DNA of 64,000 bases from Watersipora subatra. Taxonomy: Eukaryota; Bryozoa; Gymnolaemata; Cheilostomatida; Watersiporidae. Location of the stretch: NCBI RefSeq assembly GCF_963576615.1, contig NC_088708.1, positions 60,623,196 through 60,687,195 of the forward strand. Reading direction: 5' to 3'. The notes beneath the pieces are model-generated. The model worked only from the letters and a program-made list of their open reading frames with translations, was not told where the DNA came from and made no database searches. Of this stretch, positions 48,845 to 61,300 are shown piece by piece. The position numbers and the translations under genes were made by a program. Numbering within the stretch: position 1 is the first letter of the stretch; each line of letters begins with the position of its first letter.

Positions 48845-49935
48845 ACTGCTAGTTACTACTCAGACTTTCAAAATCTTTAAATTGTTTTCCATTATAACAC
48901 AGTCAGCTATTTAAATGTGTAATGTTTGGAGTAAAAAACATGAGCTTTTTCACTACTACCATAACCTCCTGAAATGTTTGATGGTCTGAATGTGGTCTGA
49001 AATGCTTTCTTCTTATTGAAGGAAAAACTTTCTATATTTCTAATGCAGGAATCTACAGTATGACATGATGATGCCAATGCTGTCACGTTGCACGTATCCG
49101 TGCACCACATGCTGGAAGCACTATATTTTTGTACACAGACAGATTTTACACATCTGCGGCTCTTTGTGAACATTTGCTGCTTAAATTTAGTACTCTCATG
49201 ACCGAAACTGCAAGGACAAACAGAAAGAACTTTCCTAAGCAGCTTGTAGTGACGCATTGTCTTGTGTGACAAAAAACTGACTTACTTTATAACATCAAAA
49301 GAAGTTTTCTAACCATTTGAACACGTTTTGAGGTACGAAGCCAGAACTCACAGAAGGAGGAAGTGGATTGCCCAGAAGCTGTAAGGATTCACAACTAGTA
49401 CATGAGTGTGACTGATAAAAATGATCAGCTCACCAAATTACAGCGCTGTTGCAGTCATTACTGGTGGCCAAGAAGGTTGATTGTAAAGCTCTTTGTGTGA
49501 GCTGTCTATAACTCATATGCAATCTATAGAGAACTATTTTTCCAAGTTCAGACTGCCAAGAGGCTAACTTTTGATCAGTATATAAAGAATTTGGGCACGG
49601 AGCTTGTAGGGCTTATAAACAAGATGCCCTTCTGTTTCCTGGTCGTCAAGTTAAGACAGAAAGACGTCTTCAGAATGTTCAGATGGAGCCAATGCACTTA
49701 ATAGAAAAAGCCAAAAATACTTGAACAAACTACAGATGTGTTGTTTGCTCTAAAAAGACATTTCGGAGCAAAGAAGCAGAATGCAGATACTGCATATAGA
49801 AATTTACCAAAGCTGCGAAAGACGGTATACAAATGCTCGTCATGCAACATTTTTCTCTGTGTCAGTTTTAGAGAGGCTAACTGTTTCAAGGCTATAACAC
49901 CAAAAATAGACTATGGACATAAATTTAGAGACTGA
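48845..49935 (+). pseudogene. piggyBac-type transposase relic
   Basis: The plus-strand frame at about 49110-49270 reads FLYTDRFYTSAALCEHLLLK, then TARTNRKNFPKQL, the second catalytic-Asp region of piggyBac transposases (DN.YTS...A..L, R.NRK..P). From about 49360 it reads CPEAVRIHN, a TAG stop, then YMSVTDKNDQL, the third-Asp region (YN.YMGGVDK.DQ). A cysteine-containing tail (VYKCSSCNIFLC) ends near 49935. Stops and frame changes between these blocks show it is dead. Confidence 0.82.
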
Positions 49936-50044
49936 AGCTTTGTTCTACTTGTTATATTAGTCATCAGAAAAGAAAACCATTGACTACAGGTTATCCAAAC
50001 TTTTTTCATCATTTTGTGCAAATTTTGCAAAAACTATATATCTT

Positions 50045-51550
50045 GTTCCAGCTCTAGCAGCCAACAGACTAGCAAGATGGGCACTGGTACTAAATCAGTA
50101 TGACTACACCATAGAATACAGATCTACCCAGCATCATCAAAATGCAGATGTCCTCTCAAGACTGCCAGTTGGACCTGATAAAGAGTTTGATGCAAGAGAA
50201 GATGAGGATGATGTTGATACAGTATGCACTATTCACACTATTGGACAACAGCTCAACTCTACAGACTACAATGTTCTAGCAAAGGAGACAAAGAAAGACC
50301 CAACACTAGCCACAGTAATGCGCTACACAGCAGAAGGATGGCCTGGTAACAAAGAGATGAAGGAGACTCAGCTGTCACTCTTCCACAAGATCTCAGATTC
50401 ACTTTCTATCACTGAAGGTTGTCTTCTATATGGCAACAGAGTAGTCATTCCTGTCAAGTTACAACAGGAAGTATTAAAGATCCTTCACCTTGGACACTTT
50501 GGAAGGGAAAGAATGAAGAAGCTAGCTCGAACGGCTGTTTATTGGCCTCGCATTGACTCTGATATAGAGGAGACAAGCCGACAGTGCACTGCCTGTGCTG
50601 AACACCAGAAGCTTCCACAGAAGTATCCTATACATCCCTGGATGCTACCTGAGAAGCCATGGAGTCGTCTTCACTTAGATCATGCAGTGAACTTCATGGG
50701 CGGCCAATGGCTAGTGATGATAGATGCCTACTCAAAGTATCCATGCATACACAGGACGTCATCTACTTCTACCAGAGCTACCACAGACATCTTAGAGGAG
50801 ATATTCGCACACTTTGGATACCCTCACACCATAGTCACTGACAATGCTACCAGCTTCACCTCAGGAGAGTTTCAGCAGTGGTGTCAAGAGAGAAGCATTG
50901 TTCACCTCACTGGAGCACCCTACCATCCAGCTACAAATGGCGCAGCTGAAAGACTAGTACAATCCTTCAAACAAGCCATGAAGAAATCGTCACTCTCACC
51001 TAAATCTGCACTACAACAGTTCCTGATGCACTATAGAAGGACACCACTTCCTACAGGATACTCTCCCAGTCAGCTGCTGAATGGAAGACAGATGAGATGC
51101 AAGATTGACACCCTATTGCCATCACCCGCACACATAGCACAGTTTCATCAATCCAGAGAAGTCAACCGATCGGCAGAAAAGACAGTTAGCAAGATACACA
51201 GCTACAATCTTGGAGCACCATGCTATGCCTTGTATCATGGACCTAGACACAACAGACAACCTAGATGGGTTCCAGCCATTGTTACTAAGATATATGGAAC
51301 TCGTAGTCTCAATGTCAAAGTGGTACCAATGGGACCTACTTGGAGAAGACATGTTGAACAACTCAGACCAAGATACTCAACAGAAGAAGATCAAGACCCT
51401 GGAGATAAACCTGATATAACAGAGGAGACAAAACTGCAACTACCAGCCCCTACAACTGTAACAGAGCAACCTCCGTCTAGAAGAAGACCACGCAACCCTC
51501 GTCTACCTGATGGAGATGAGTATAGCAGAGACAAACCCCGAAGGTCTAAG
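50045..51550 (+). pseudogene. Ty3-type pol 3' half: RNase H end and integrase
   Basis: The frame is open from about 50045. It starts in the C-terminal part of RNase H (LAANRLARWAL, HQNADVLSRLP). The integrase follows: zinc-binding HLGHFGRERM...CTAC, then the DDE core with LHLDHA, VTDNATSF and NGAAERLVQ, so all three acidic residues are present, and a C-terminal region (ARKWR-type basic tail ending near PRRSK). Reverse transcriptase and most of RNase H are missing. The frame runs past 51550 to 51865, but there it reads antisense gag-protease. This is a fragment of a Ty3/gypsy-like retrotransposon. Confidence 0.9.
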
Positions 51551-53052
51551 TTTATCTCTAGTTCAAAGTTCTTGAGACATCCTAGCTCGTCTTTGAATAT
51601 TTCTGGAAATTCTTTGCACATCTCCTTACACTTGATTTGTAACCTCCCATCTGGCTGGTTCTCTGTGATTGTTGATACAAGGTTCTGTTGTAGCTTGTCA
51701 TCAATAGAGATGCCTAGTTGCTGTATAGCAGTTCTTCCTAGTAGGTTGAGATCTTGTACAGCACTAATCACAAATGGTAGTCTGACTTCTTTCTGTGCAT
51801 CCAATTGGGCAGTTAGCTCACATCTGCCAAGCGTCTCTATGAGATGCCCTGAGGCTGATTTGTAGTTAACTGTAGTAGGTTTTAGGTTTGGCTTTCCTAG
51901 CTTCTCCCATATTGATTTACAGATGAAGTTGTCACATGCTCCAGTGTCCAGTTCAAGTGTGAAGTTGTCTCCCTCCAGTTTAATGTTTTCAGCAAGTTTC
52001 ACCATCTTGGTTGATGTGCATTCTATCATCTTTACTGGTTTTTCTGCTGCAGATGATTTCTTTTTCTTGCATGCTCTTTCTATGTGACCTTGTTTAGAAC
52101 AAAAGTTGCAGGTGGCTGCTTTGAATCTGCAGTCATCCGCTGTATGGTTAGTTCGGTCACATCTGTAGCATAGCTTTCCTTCCTTCTGCTTGTCAGGTGT
52201 AGAGTTGTTTTTCTGGATTGGTTTGTATCTTGATTTCTGTTGAGCAACCTTGTTGACTTTAGACGAGTTTCCATAAACTGTCTCTTTGGCAACTTTAGCT
52301 GCTTCTTCTGTTTCCTGTGCTACCTGTATAGCTTTGTTGAAGTTGAGTTCATTGTCCTTGACCTTGAAGAGAGATTTGAGAACTGCTTCATTGTTTACAG
52401 AGCAGATAAATCTTGTTCTGAGAGCCTCATCTAATGGATCTGTAATGTCTATGAAGGCACATGTAGTTGCATCTTGACGAATTCTGGCAGCTAACTCTTG
52501 AATAGTTTCTCCAGGTTTCCTCTGCATGTCACTCCAATACTTGTAACGCTCTCTAACAATGAAGCGCTTAGGGTCATACTGGTCTTTGAGAAATTCCAGT
52601 ATTTCATCCATGTTGAGGTCGTTGATCTGCTTGGGTGTTGAAAGCTGAGCTGCCATATTACTAAGCTGCTTGTAGAGTGTAGGCTGTTGGTTGGTGAGAA
52701 AAGTGCCAGCAATCTTGTCTTGATGAATAGAATTTGCTGCGATGAATGTGTTGAATCTGTCTATGTAATCTGTTAGTAGCTCTGCTGTTGGGTCAAAACC
52801 TGGGAAGGCTGGAACAGCGGTTGCAGCTGTTTCTTGTTTCCGTTGTAGGTTTTGTAGTAGTAGCTCCATCAGTTTCTTATTCTCCTCCATTCTTTCATCT
52901 TGCTGACGTCTGTATTCCTTTTGTTGCTGCTTGAACTCCTCATGCTGCTGTTGTCTATGCTCTTCTTGCTGCTTTCTCTGCTCCTCTTGCTGCTGTCTCT
53001 GGTCCTCCTGCTGCTTCTGCATTAGCTTGATCAGGTCTGCTACTTCTGCCAT
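51551..53052 (-). pseudogene. Ty3-type gag and protease, inverted against the integrase
   Basis: The minus frame starts at the ATG at 53052. The order is: a Gln/Glu-rich coiled-coil start (about residues 10-70), a gag capsid region (FDPTAELLTDYIDRF, KYWSDMQRKPGETI), two zinc-knuckle-like motifs (CYRCDRTNHTADDC and CNFCSKQGHIERAC), and a retropepsin with the active-site motif LELDTGA. It ends at CKEFPEIFKDELGCL, the linker before reverse transcriptase. Beyond about 51551 the frame stays open to 51391 but reads antisense integrase. The element is therefore broken in the protease-RT linker. Confidence 0.9.
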
Positions 53053-53367
53053 TGTAGTGGTGCAATTTTGAACAGTTACTCTTGTAATAAACTAGAACTC
53101 TTTGTATCGATTTTATCAATGATAAAATCTGAACAAAACTCTTTGTAACTGTTCAAAAGAGAAATCCTTGTTGCCAATTTGCTTCTGTGCAGAAACATAA
53201 CAGTTTTAGTCCCAAAATGGAAGTTTTTTAAAATCTTAATAACGTTTACAAGTGGTTTGTGAACTTGTTTTCTATTGTTTCATCAAATATCAATTGATTA
53301 TGAACAGATTTAGATCTATTAAATAAAAGTTTTAAAAATTTCCTACTTTTTGACAAATTGAGCAGGG
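53053..53367 (-). other. possible retroelement leader
   Basis: This lies upstream of the gag start. TTGAACAGTTAC occurs at about 53145-53156 and is matched by GTAACTGTTCAA at about 53068-53079 on the same strand, an inverted pair. I could not define an LTR or primer-binding site, so the left LTR may be truncated. Confidence 0.3.
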
Positions 53368-53375
53368 ATACTGAA

Positions 53376-54382
53376 TAGAGATGCCCCGATTCTAATTTCA
53401 CCAGCCGATTCAGATACTGATTCGATATACCGATTCTTATTGAAAAATAATCCGATTCAGATCTTTTGTGTTGCATAGATAATTGTTAATTTTATTATGC
53501 AAATATGAATATAATTCAAAGAAAATATAAATATTGATGTATTCATTTGTTTGTATTTATGGAAAAAGATGTACATGTATATATATTCACATACTGCCAT
53601 ACAGTGCATTTAGTAACAAAACAGTCCATGTTTCTTGAAATCTGTTACCTATTAATAATGGTAATTACTGTTAGTGGTACAACTTTCTCTGTGATAATGA
53701 AGTCTCTCTTCTACTGCTGAACGAACTGCTGCGCCTGTACAAGTTTAGTTCAAATAAATGTTTCTTTCAATTACCTCAGTGAGACGCCTTTATCTTCTAT
53801 CACTATCGATGTAGCCAGTCGTACTGAAGAAGGACCCACTAGCCACAGATGATGGAAGACAGGCTAAATACCGATAAGCCAATGAGATTATTTTATGCGA
53901 TACATATGATGCATCATATCGTCAGGATCAAGAGAGAGATGAATAACTTTATGCATCGACTACTCAAATTACTTTCGTAATGCTAGCCAATAGAAACATT
54001 ACACCGCAATCTTGTTGCTCATCAATATTCTCGATTGGCTGCAATAAATCATATCGCTGTAATTGGGAAACACCGCACTTTGTGATTACGTCCTGACTAA
54101 AGCCAAAAGATTCCTTAGCTGTGTAGATGTTTATTAGGCTGTAGACATGAAATAGCTTGTGTGACAGGCCCGGAATTCATTAGATAAAAGTAAGGAACTT
54201 GTAGCTAATAATTTTTTATTAGTGTGGCAGGCTAAAATACGATTTTCTGCTAAACAGTTGATCTGTAAAAAAGTATCTAAACTATCCGATTTTTAAGAAA
54301 AGATCGGCCGATACCGATTCAGATACTTAACACCCATATCGGCACCAATACCGATTCCGATATTAATATCGGGGCAACTCTA
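53376..54382. mobile_element. 1,007-bp hAT-type MITE with 8-bp target duplication
   Basis: The termini TAGAGATGCCCCGAT (left) and ATCGGGGCAACTCTA (right) are inverted repeats, and CCGATTCAGATACT-like motifs lie inside both ends. The 8-bp direct repeat ATACTGAA flanks the element at 53368-53375 and 54383-54390. An 8-bp duplication and such ends are hallmarks of hAT elements. No transposase frame is present, so it is non-autonomous. Confidence 0.9.
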
Positions 54383-54390
54383 ATACTGAA

Positions 54391-55394
54391 ACGCATTGAT
54401 GAGGAGGGCCAGGGTTTGGTGAGTTAAGCAGCCTTTGCCTTACTTAGTCTGTTCAACACTAATCTGCACAGTTAATGCACGGTAATCTAAAAGTTAACCT
54501 TCACAGACCCATTAGAAGTTAACCTGCACAGACCCATTAAAATAAAATCTTTAGTTTATTAGCCAAAATATAAATTTAGATAAATCACAATGTGCAGAGC
54601 AAATGTATATTTTGATATTTAATGAATACACACTGAATGTTTCCATCTTTTGAAACCAAATTGTTGTACCCGTCATTCATAAAATTCAAATCTGTGTGAG
54701 TAGGCGACAAAACTCTCTAATATAAATGTTTATGGAAAAAGTTAGATTGTCTTAAAAATGCTAGCACTTCAGTTACTGCATTAGTTTAGCTATTAATAGA
54801 GTTTAGATAAAGCTAGTGCTGTCTTCACAAGTACTAATTGTTTGATTAAATAAAGTGATAACAGACATCCTCAGAACTCATGCAGATCTAGAAACTGGTG
54901 ATCTTAACACTCTTTGAAGTAAATGTTGACAAGTTTAGATGCTGGCAGAAAAGAGTACCAGGTTGTAGAGGTACAGGTAGTCCTCCTGTAAATAGAGAGG
55001 TTCACACTTGCATACATCATACACATCTGTTTGAAAGTTTTTTGAAAGATTGTTGTAAAAATCTAAGAGAAAAGCATAATTGTTATAATGCTACAGCTCT
55101 GTCCTTAAGAGTGCCTATACTATATGTTACGATTCAGATAACAGTGAGTGTACATTAAGGATTGATAGATAATTAGCTTTACAATAAAATGCAGACTTTA
55201 TATATAATTTACTAAACTTTTAATAATAAACTCAAACAGCAAAGTTTAGCATCTTACAATAACTCTAAGAATAACTGCTACAATATCATCTTTGCGCATT
55301 GAGTTAGATGGAGCTACTCAAACTCAGATGTCATGCTGTTGCAGTACCACAATATATACATATATTTTGTGTAAGTCTCCTTTAAGCAGATTGT
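54391..55394. other. 3' flank of the phosphatase gene
   Basis: No exon is recognised. An 86-codon plus frame at 54898-55158 has no known motif. The region presumably holds the 3' UTR of the minus-strand phosphatase gene at its right end. Confidence 0.4.
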
Positions 55395-58300
55395 TTAGGT
55401 GATTATCAATACTGTATAACTTTCCACGAGGTTGTAGGTCTAAAAATATTACCTTCAAAAAATCAATCAGCATTATCTGGTCATCTACCAATGATCAGAT
55501 ACCCACCATAGTAAAGACAGAGCTGGAGTCTCTGCTTCGCACATCCAGAACTGAACCATAAACATCTACCAACTGATCAGTGTTTAATTTTTCCATGGCA
55601 TTGTAGGCTGCTACAAAAACGACTGCTTTTCTCCCATTTTCTCTACAATTAGAGAAAGCACTGATCTAGCTGAAGCTGTGACAGTAGTAGTTTGGTACAA
55701 TACTTTTTATTGTGAATTTAGAAACGATACAGTTGAGCAGCTGTATCATCATTCTGAAATGTGCCAGTTTCACATTTGCTCACTTTATGTAAATTTAAGA
55801 CTGATATAAGCTGAGCATTGTCAAGGTTTGTATTTAGTTGTGTAAATGATGGTTGCTTAAATCATATCAGTTTTATTTTGTCAGTCAGTTATTACTTACG
55901 AGTCCATCACGCATATCTTGCCTTCTGTGTCATATTGAACTTGTCTCTCAACAGCACTTAGGTAGTATAGCAAAGAGCTGTAGTCCGGTTGACCCTTCGC
56001 TTCTCCATCAGCCCAAACGTTGATCTTCATGAGGACAGCTGGTTGACTCTGCAATTTCAGTTCAACTTTTAGGTTACTCTAGATGACGCTGACTAAGTTT
56101 TTTCTGTTTAAACAACCTTATACTTTATACAGCTATTCTTACATTTGTTCCGAATTACTTGATGTGTGGTCAGAATATCTTAGCACAGCAGCTGCTTATT
56201 TTTAACATAAGTGCACTATCGTTTGCAGAGATTTTTTAATACTTTTGAGTTAACAAATTCTGGACAACCTTTGGCGTGGCTACACTGACAACATGAGTTA
56301 TTTGAAAAACCTAAGTTTAACCGATAATCACACCATGCTGGGTGTTCCAACCTATGCTAAGTCTCCACCAGCAGATCGGTACCTGATTCACCTCATTGGT
56401 GAACGGATTATTAAAAGACTTGTAATTACATTTATATATTTTAGTTCAATTTTTTTATTTGTTCCATCGCAACAGATTTTCTATCAATTATTGTGTTTAT
56501 CTTTTACAGAAACTTCTTCTGTAAGACTAACCACAATTTATAGTCAAGTCAGCATTGTATTTTAAAAATGGTTATAATGAAACATTTGATTCAATGACAT
56601 ACATAACTTAAAATTTAGTACAAAAATACTCACATCTACTGTTAGATGGATTACGTCTATCAGCTGATTGCACTTTGAGTTCACTCTGTTAATGAGTATT
56701 TTCCCAAAGCATACAGAGTCTTCATCCGAATTAGGGAAGAATCCATCTATCTGCTGCTGAAGATTGATTTAAAAATTAAAAAAGTATTTCCAAACCAAAT
56801 TAAATTAAGTTTATATTCAATTAAACAACAAAAAGACAGCTAGGAATACAAACATATATACAGGTATCAAAATACAGCTTTGAGACCATTTTTAGTTGAT
56901 AGCATAGTTTCTCTATATTCAAGCATAGTTGAACTGTAATACTAACTTTACTAGTTATGAGCACTATAGAACCTTAGCCAAGCAATGTCAGCTATTACCT
57001 GTGAGTCCAGCATAACAATAGTTTGAATACTCTTAGACAATGCCATTTCCCAGAATTTCTCAGACTGACGACCCTCTATGACTGGCCCCACAATAAACTG
57101 GTCTTTCTTTTTGTAGCTCTATATAATGAAAATAGGCTCGAGATTATTATTTGAAAAATTTTAGAAGTTGCGAATTCCATTCATGTAGTTTATTTGTAGG
57201 TTCTGCACCAGCCATTCATATTGCAGACACTTCTGGAAGTAGATCGACTATTCTTTTCAGATAGATCCTCTAATTAAGCTCTCTATTATTTGAAGTTTGA
57301 ATAATTCATACTTTAGCATGACAGTTACCTAATTCTTCCTTCTCAAATAGTTCCTGGTTGCAAGAGTAACTTTATCTATGAACTTAGCTAAATTGTTTTT
57401 AAAAAACTGGTATTTGTACCTTAAAACTTTAGAGCTATGGAGAAATATATTTTTGTCTAGTTGTATTGTCACAACCGATATGAGTGAAAATGTATTTATG
57501 AACTAAGACTACATCGCTGAGATATATATTTTGTTTAATTGAATGTCCGGCGTTGGCTTTGATCCTTTATGTATATGACAGGCACTCAAATATAGACATT
57601 AAAAAATACTTGCTAACTATGGGAGTGCCACGTAATTAATTCACAGATTGAAGATTCCTTCAAAAGTTTTCTTTTTTAATTGCATGTCATTGTAAAGTCA
57701 TATCAACATAATATATCAGAACACTCACATCAAGGAAGTAGAATCCATCGAGCATTGCTGCAGAGTCAGTCACACTATCTAAAACAGTAATAATAAACTT
57801 AAAAATGGATAAATAAGAAGCAGCGGTATTGGTATGTTTGTAATAAAGGAAACACTTAATGAACCAATTATCGTAATTAGTGAGGAAAGACTGACTAGTC
57901 ACAATAAAGGTAAACCAGACTATGGTGTTACATTATGACTTTGACTAAAGTCACAATGTAGAAAAAGCAGGCTATGGTGTTTCAAGCAATCACTTTACTT
58001 GTAACATCAGCTATAGATTATTATCAGTTCTTAGACTCTGCTCCTCACACTAAAGAGCAACATTTGTGGAAAATTCTAAAGAAAACCTGAGAATATTTGT
58101 GCCAGTCATTAAAAAGGAAAAAAACAACACTCTTACCTTCCATATGCTGATTGATCTGGTCAGCTGACCTACTTCTCAGTAGCTTCTCTATTCTCTGCAT
58201 CAAAATACAGATTGAAAGGAAAAATACTACATCAATCACAGTATAGTATAATATAGTATATTTATAACTATCATAGTAACCCAGTAGCTCTTGAATGATA

Positions 58301-61300
58301 CTAACTCAACTATAAGTGTTAAAAAAGTTTTTAAAGTGTATTCAACTTATAAACGACAACTCAACCTGATACTCTTTAAGAATTGAACTTTTTTCTCTTT
58401 CTAGTTTCTTCTTGAGAGCCTGTTTCTTACAGACGTAAGCTTCAGATTCGACGGCTTCCGTCAAAGCCTCATAAAGGAGAATATATTCTGTCTAGAAAAT
58501 ATTGAACAATTTATTTAAGCAATGCGTTAAATGTAAAGAAGCTAGTGCTAAATGTTTCTGAAAGTTAAGAAAAAAATCAGCTCTTATGAATGTGAACTGC
58601 TCACTTTATATGAAAGCTTGTAATTAGCTGGTGTGAATGTGAACTGCTCATTTTATATGAATTTTAATTTATGTAAAATTTTAAACACGTTGAACTGGAT
58701 GAACGATTTTCAACTAACGGAATGTTTTGAATTTTCTTTGAAGATTTTAGTCATAGTATTAACTAAAAAAATTTGCAGTTGAAAACTTATCTTAATAGAT
58801 AAAAGACTTTAACACTAGATAACATAGTTACATTATATTCTGCTAAAAATATCATGCAACGAGAGTAAGTTCTAAATCAATGGTTAAGACGGCTTCAACT
58901 AGGTTTATACTCTTTTGGACATATTAAATACAGCAGTAGGAAAAAAGATGGTAAACTTTACTATTTAGATGTACATTCGTGAATATAATAATCATTCACT
59001 ATGTTTTATAGTTAACTTGATAGGTATATCAGCAAATGATTACAATGCTCTATAGATAAGTGCTAAGATAATGATTGAGGTTATCAGTCTGGGTATTTCA
59101 ACCTACCGATTTATCTACAAACAGAACAAATGGTGAGTAGATTCTCTAGACGCGCTTACATGGCTATTAAATACATAATTGGTAAATAATTATGCTGCTA
59201 CATTGTATGGAGAGTAAATTATTATTGATTATAAACATGACAAAGTATTCCAAGGCCGATGAAGCAGTATAAGCATCTAACATTATATAACTTGGGCGGA
59301 CGCCTTGATATACAACCACTACTGATTTGCAGTTGGCAGCTACAAAAATGTTTTTTAGACAGTTTTTTACAAGGCGTATGCATTACTGTTCACACCTATG
59401 GCTAGATATTTTATTTATTAGTAACTTACTAAGAAGTCTTGATAGTAATTCTGTAAGCTAATAACATTTTGAGTATTTGCTATATGTGATCATTGAAGGT
59501 CAAAACTAAATGTTAAAATACATATTACGATGTTTTATTTTAACTAGATTTTGGTTACCTCTGTTTTTATCAGTTGTGGTCTCCTTTTTCTCATTCTTTT
59601 GGTGCACTCCATAACATTTACATTACCAGTTGTTTCAGCTTCCTCGAGCAGAATACTGAGCCCGATGAAAACTCCAGACATCTCTTCTCCACCGCTAAAG
59701 ATGTCAGTAATAACATTGTTCTGAACATACATATATTTTGTTAATCATTTGAAAGGTGAATTAGCTGAGGTTTTTTAACCAAAATTCTAAAGGAATAAGC
59801 AACATTGCAGGCAAATACTAGTATTCATGATATTAGTATTCATATGAACTCTTAGAAACGTCAAACATGTGACGGTGTGAGATAGTTTTGAGTGTTGTAA
59901 TTTAGACCATCTATATCAATCAGTTAGTCTAAAACAGTAAACTGTGTGTGGATGCTTTGTAACTTGTCTGATAGTAGTAGAATGGCTTCATGTGTTAGAA
60001 GCAAGCTACAGTACTTTAAAAAGCAATATGATTCACTAAAAACAATATGGATGGCTGATTTGTGGTGCGCCATAACGAAACCATAGTACCATGAAGTCAA
60101 TGAAACTTGCATTCCATTGTGTCAATTTTATTTTACGGTTACCTGCTGTGGACAAGGATTGGACCATCATGTCCGCTATATAAACTCCTCACTTTTCTAA
60201 CAAACTCTACAAAAGAGCTCATCTCTACTGCAGAGCTTAGTTCACCCCAAGCCTGAAATTCAAACTGTCGCACAGTAAGAGTTTCCTTCTCCTACAACAT
60301 TAAACACAACACTTAAGTATTATAGAATATGAGCATTGGTTTTCTAAGAGAGCTTCTTAGGCTTGTTTATTTGTTATTAACAATAAAGAGGCCATATAAT
60401 GCCACCAATTATTATGCTACTCATAACCTGGTTAGTAACTCTGAGGCTAAGTGTCAACTTGCGATGGCTATAAAAATTGTGACAATCAATTGTGTATTAT
60501 TATTATTAATCAAAATGTGATAATAATTTTAGTAGAGTGAAAAGAATCTATTCTCCCAAAAGTTGGTGCTACATCTGCGTCTAGATAATGATGTCATCAA
60601 GTGTAAAAGTAGTTTGTCTTACAAAAGCAGTACAACTGAATAATCTTGTTTGCCAGTAAATAAATTGCGTAAATACCTTGTAAATCTTCAGTGTCCTCGC
60701 AACATATCTGCACTTCTGCTCTATAGCGAGTAAAACGACCTTCACAGTTTGAAAGGTTGCTGATGAGTCTAGTGTCTTAGGGCAGTAAGACAAAGATGAA
60801 GTCTGTAATGACAAAACAGTATTTCTACACTAAATTTAACCTGCTAATCATACAAAGACTTATATTATACATCTTATAAAAATTACCAAAGAACTGGCGC
60901 AATCATTATCTTTACTTGACTACAGTTACTAGATCACCTGTGTGTAAATTACTATTCACCTCATGATCTAAATATAACTTTTGACTGGGTGCAGACTACC
61001 GAAACAGAATATATAGTACTGATTGCTGGCAATGATTGGCTCTTATGCATAATCAACTTCTAGTAACTTATATAAACACAATCAAGTACAGAACCATTCA
61101 ATAGCCATTATGAACAATGTATACTCACATAAAATAAAACATATGGATGGTACATGGAGACCTACAAACTGTTTTGTTCACTTGTAAGCATGCATTTAAT
61201 AATTCAACAATATGAGTAAACTACGCGTTGTTATAAAAAGGTATTTTTATTTGCTGCAGATAATTGCAGTACTCTCTTTTTATGGGACACATTCTTTTTT

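Noticed and set aside
54898-55158. 86-codon plus frame with several Cys residues
   Set aside because: No known domain, no repeats of Cys spacing typical of a family, and it lies in the 3' flank of the minus-strand phosphatase gene.
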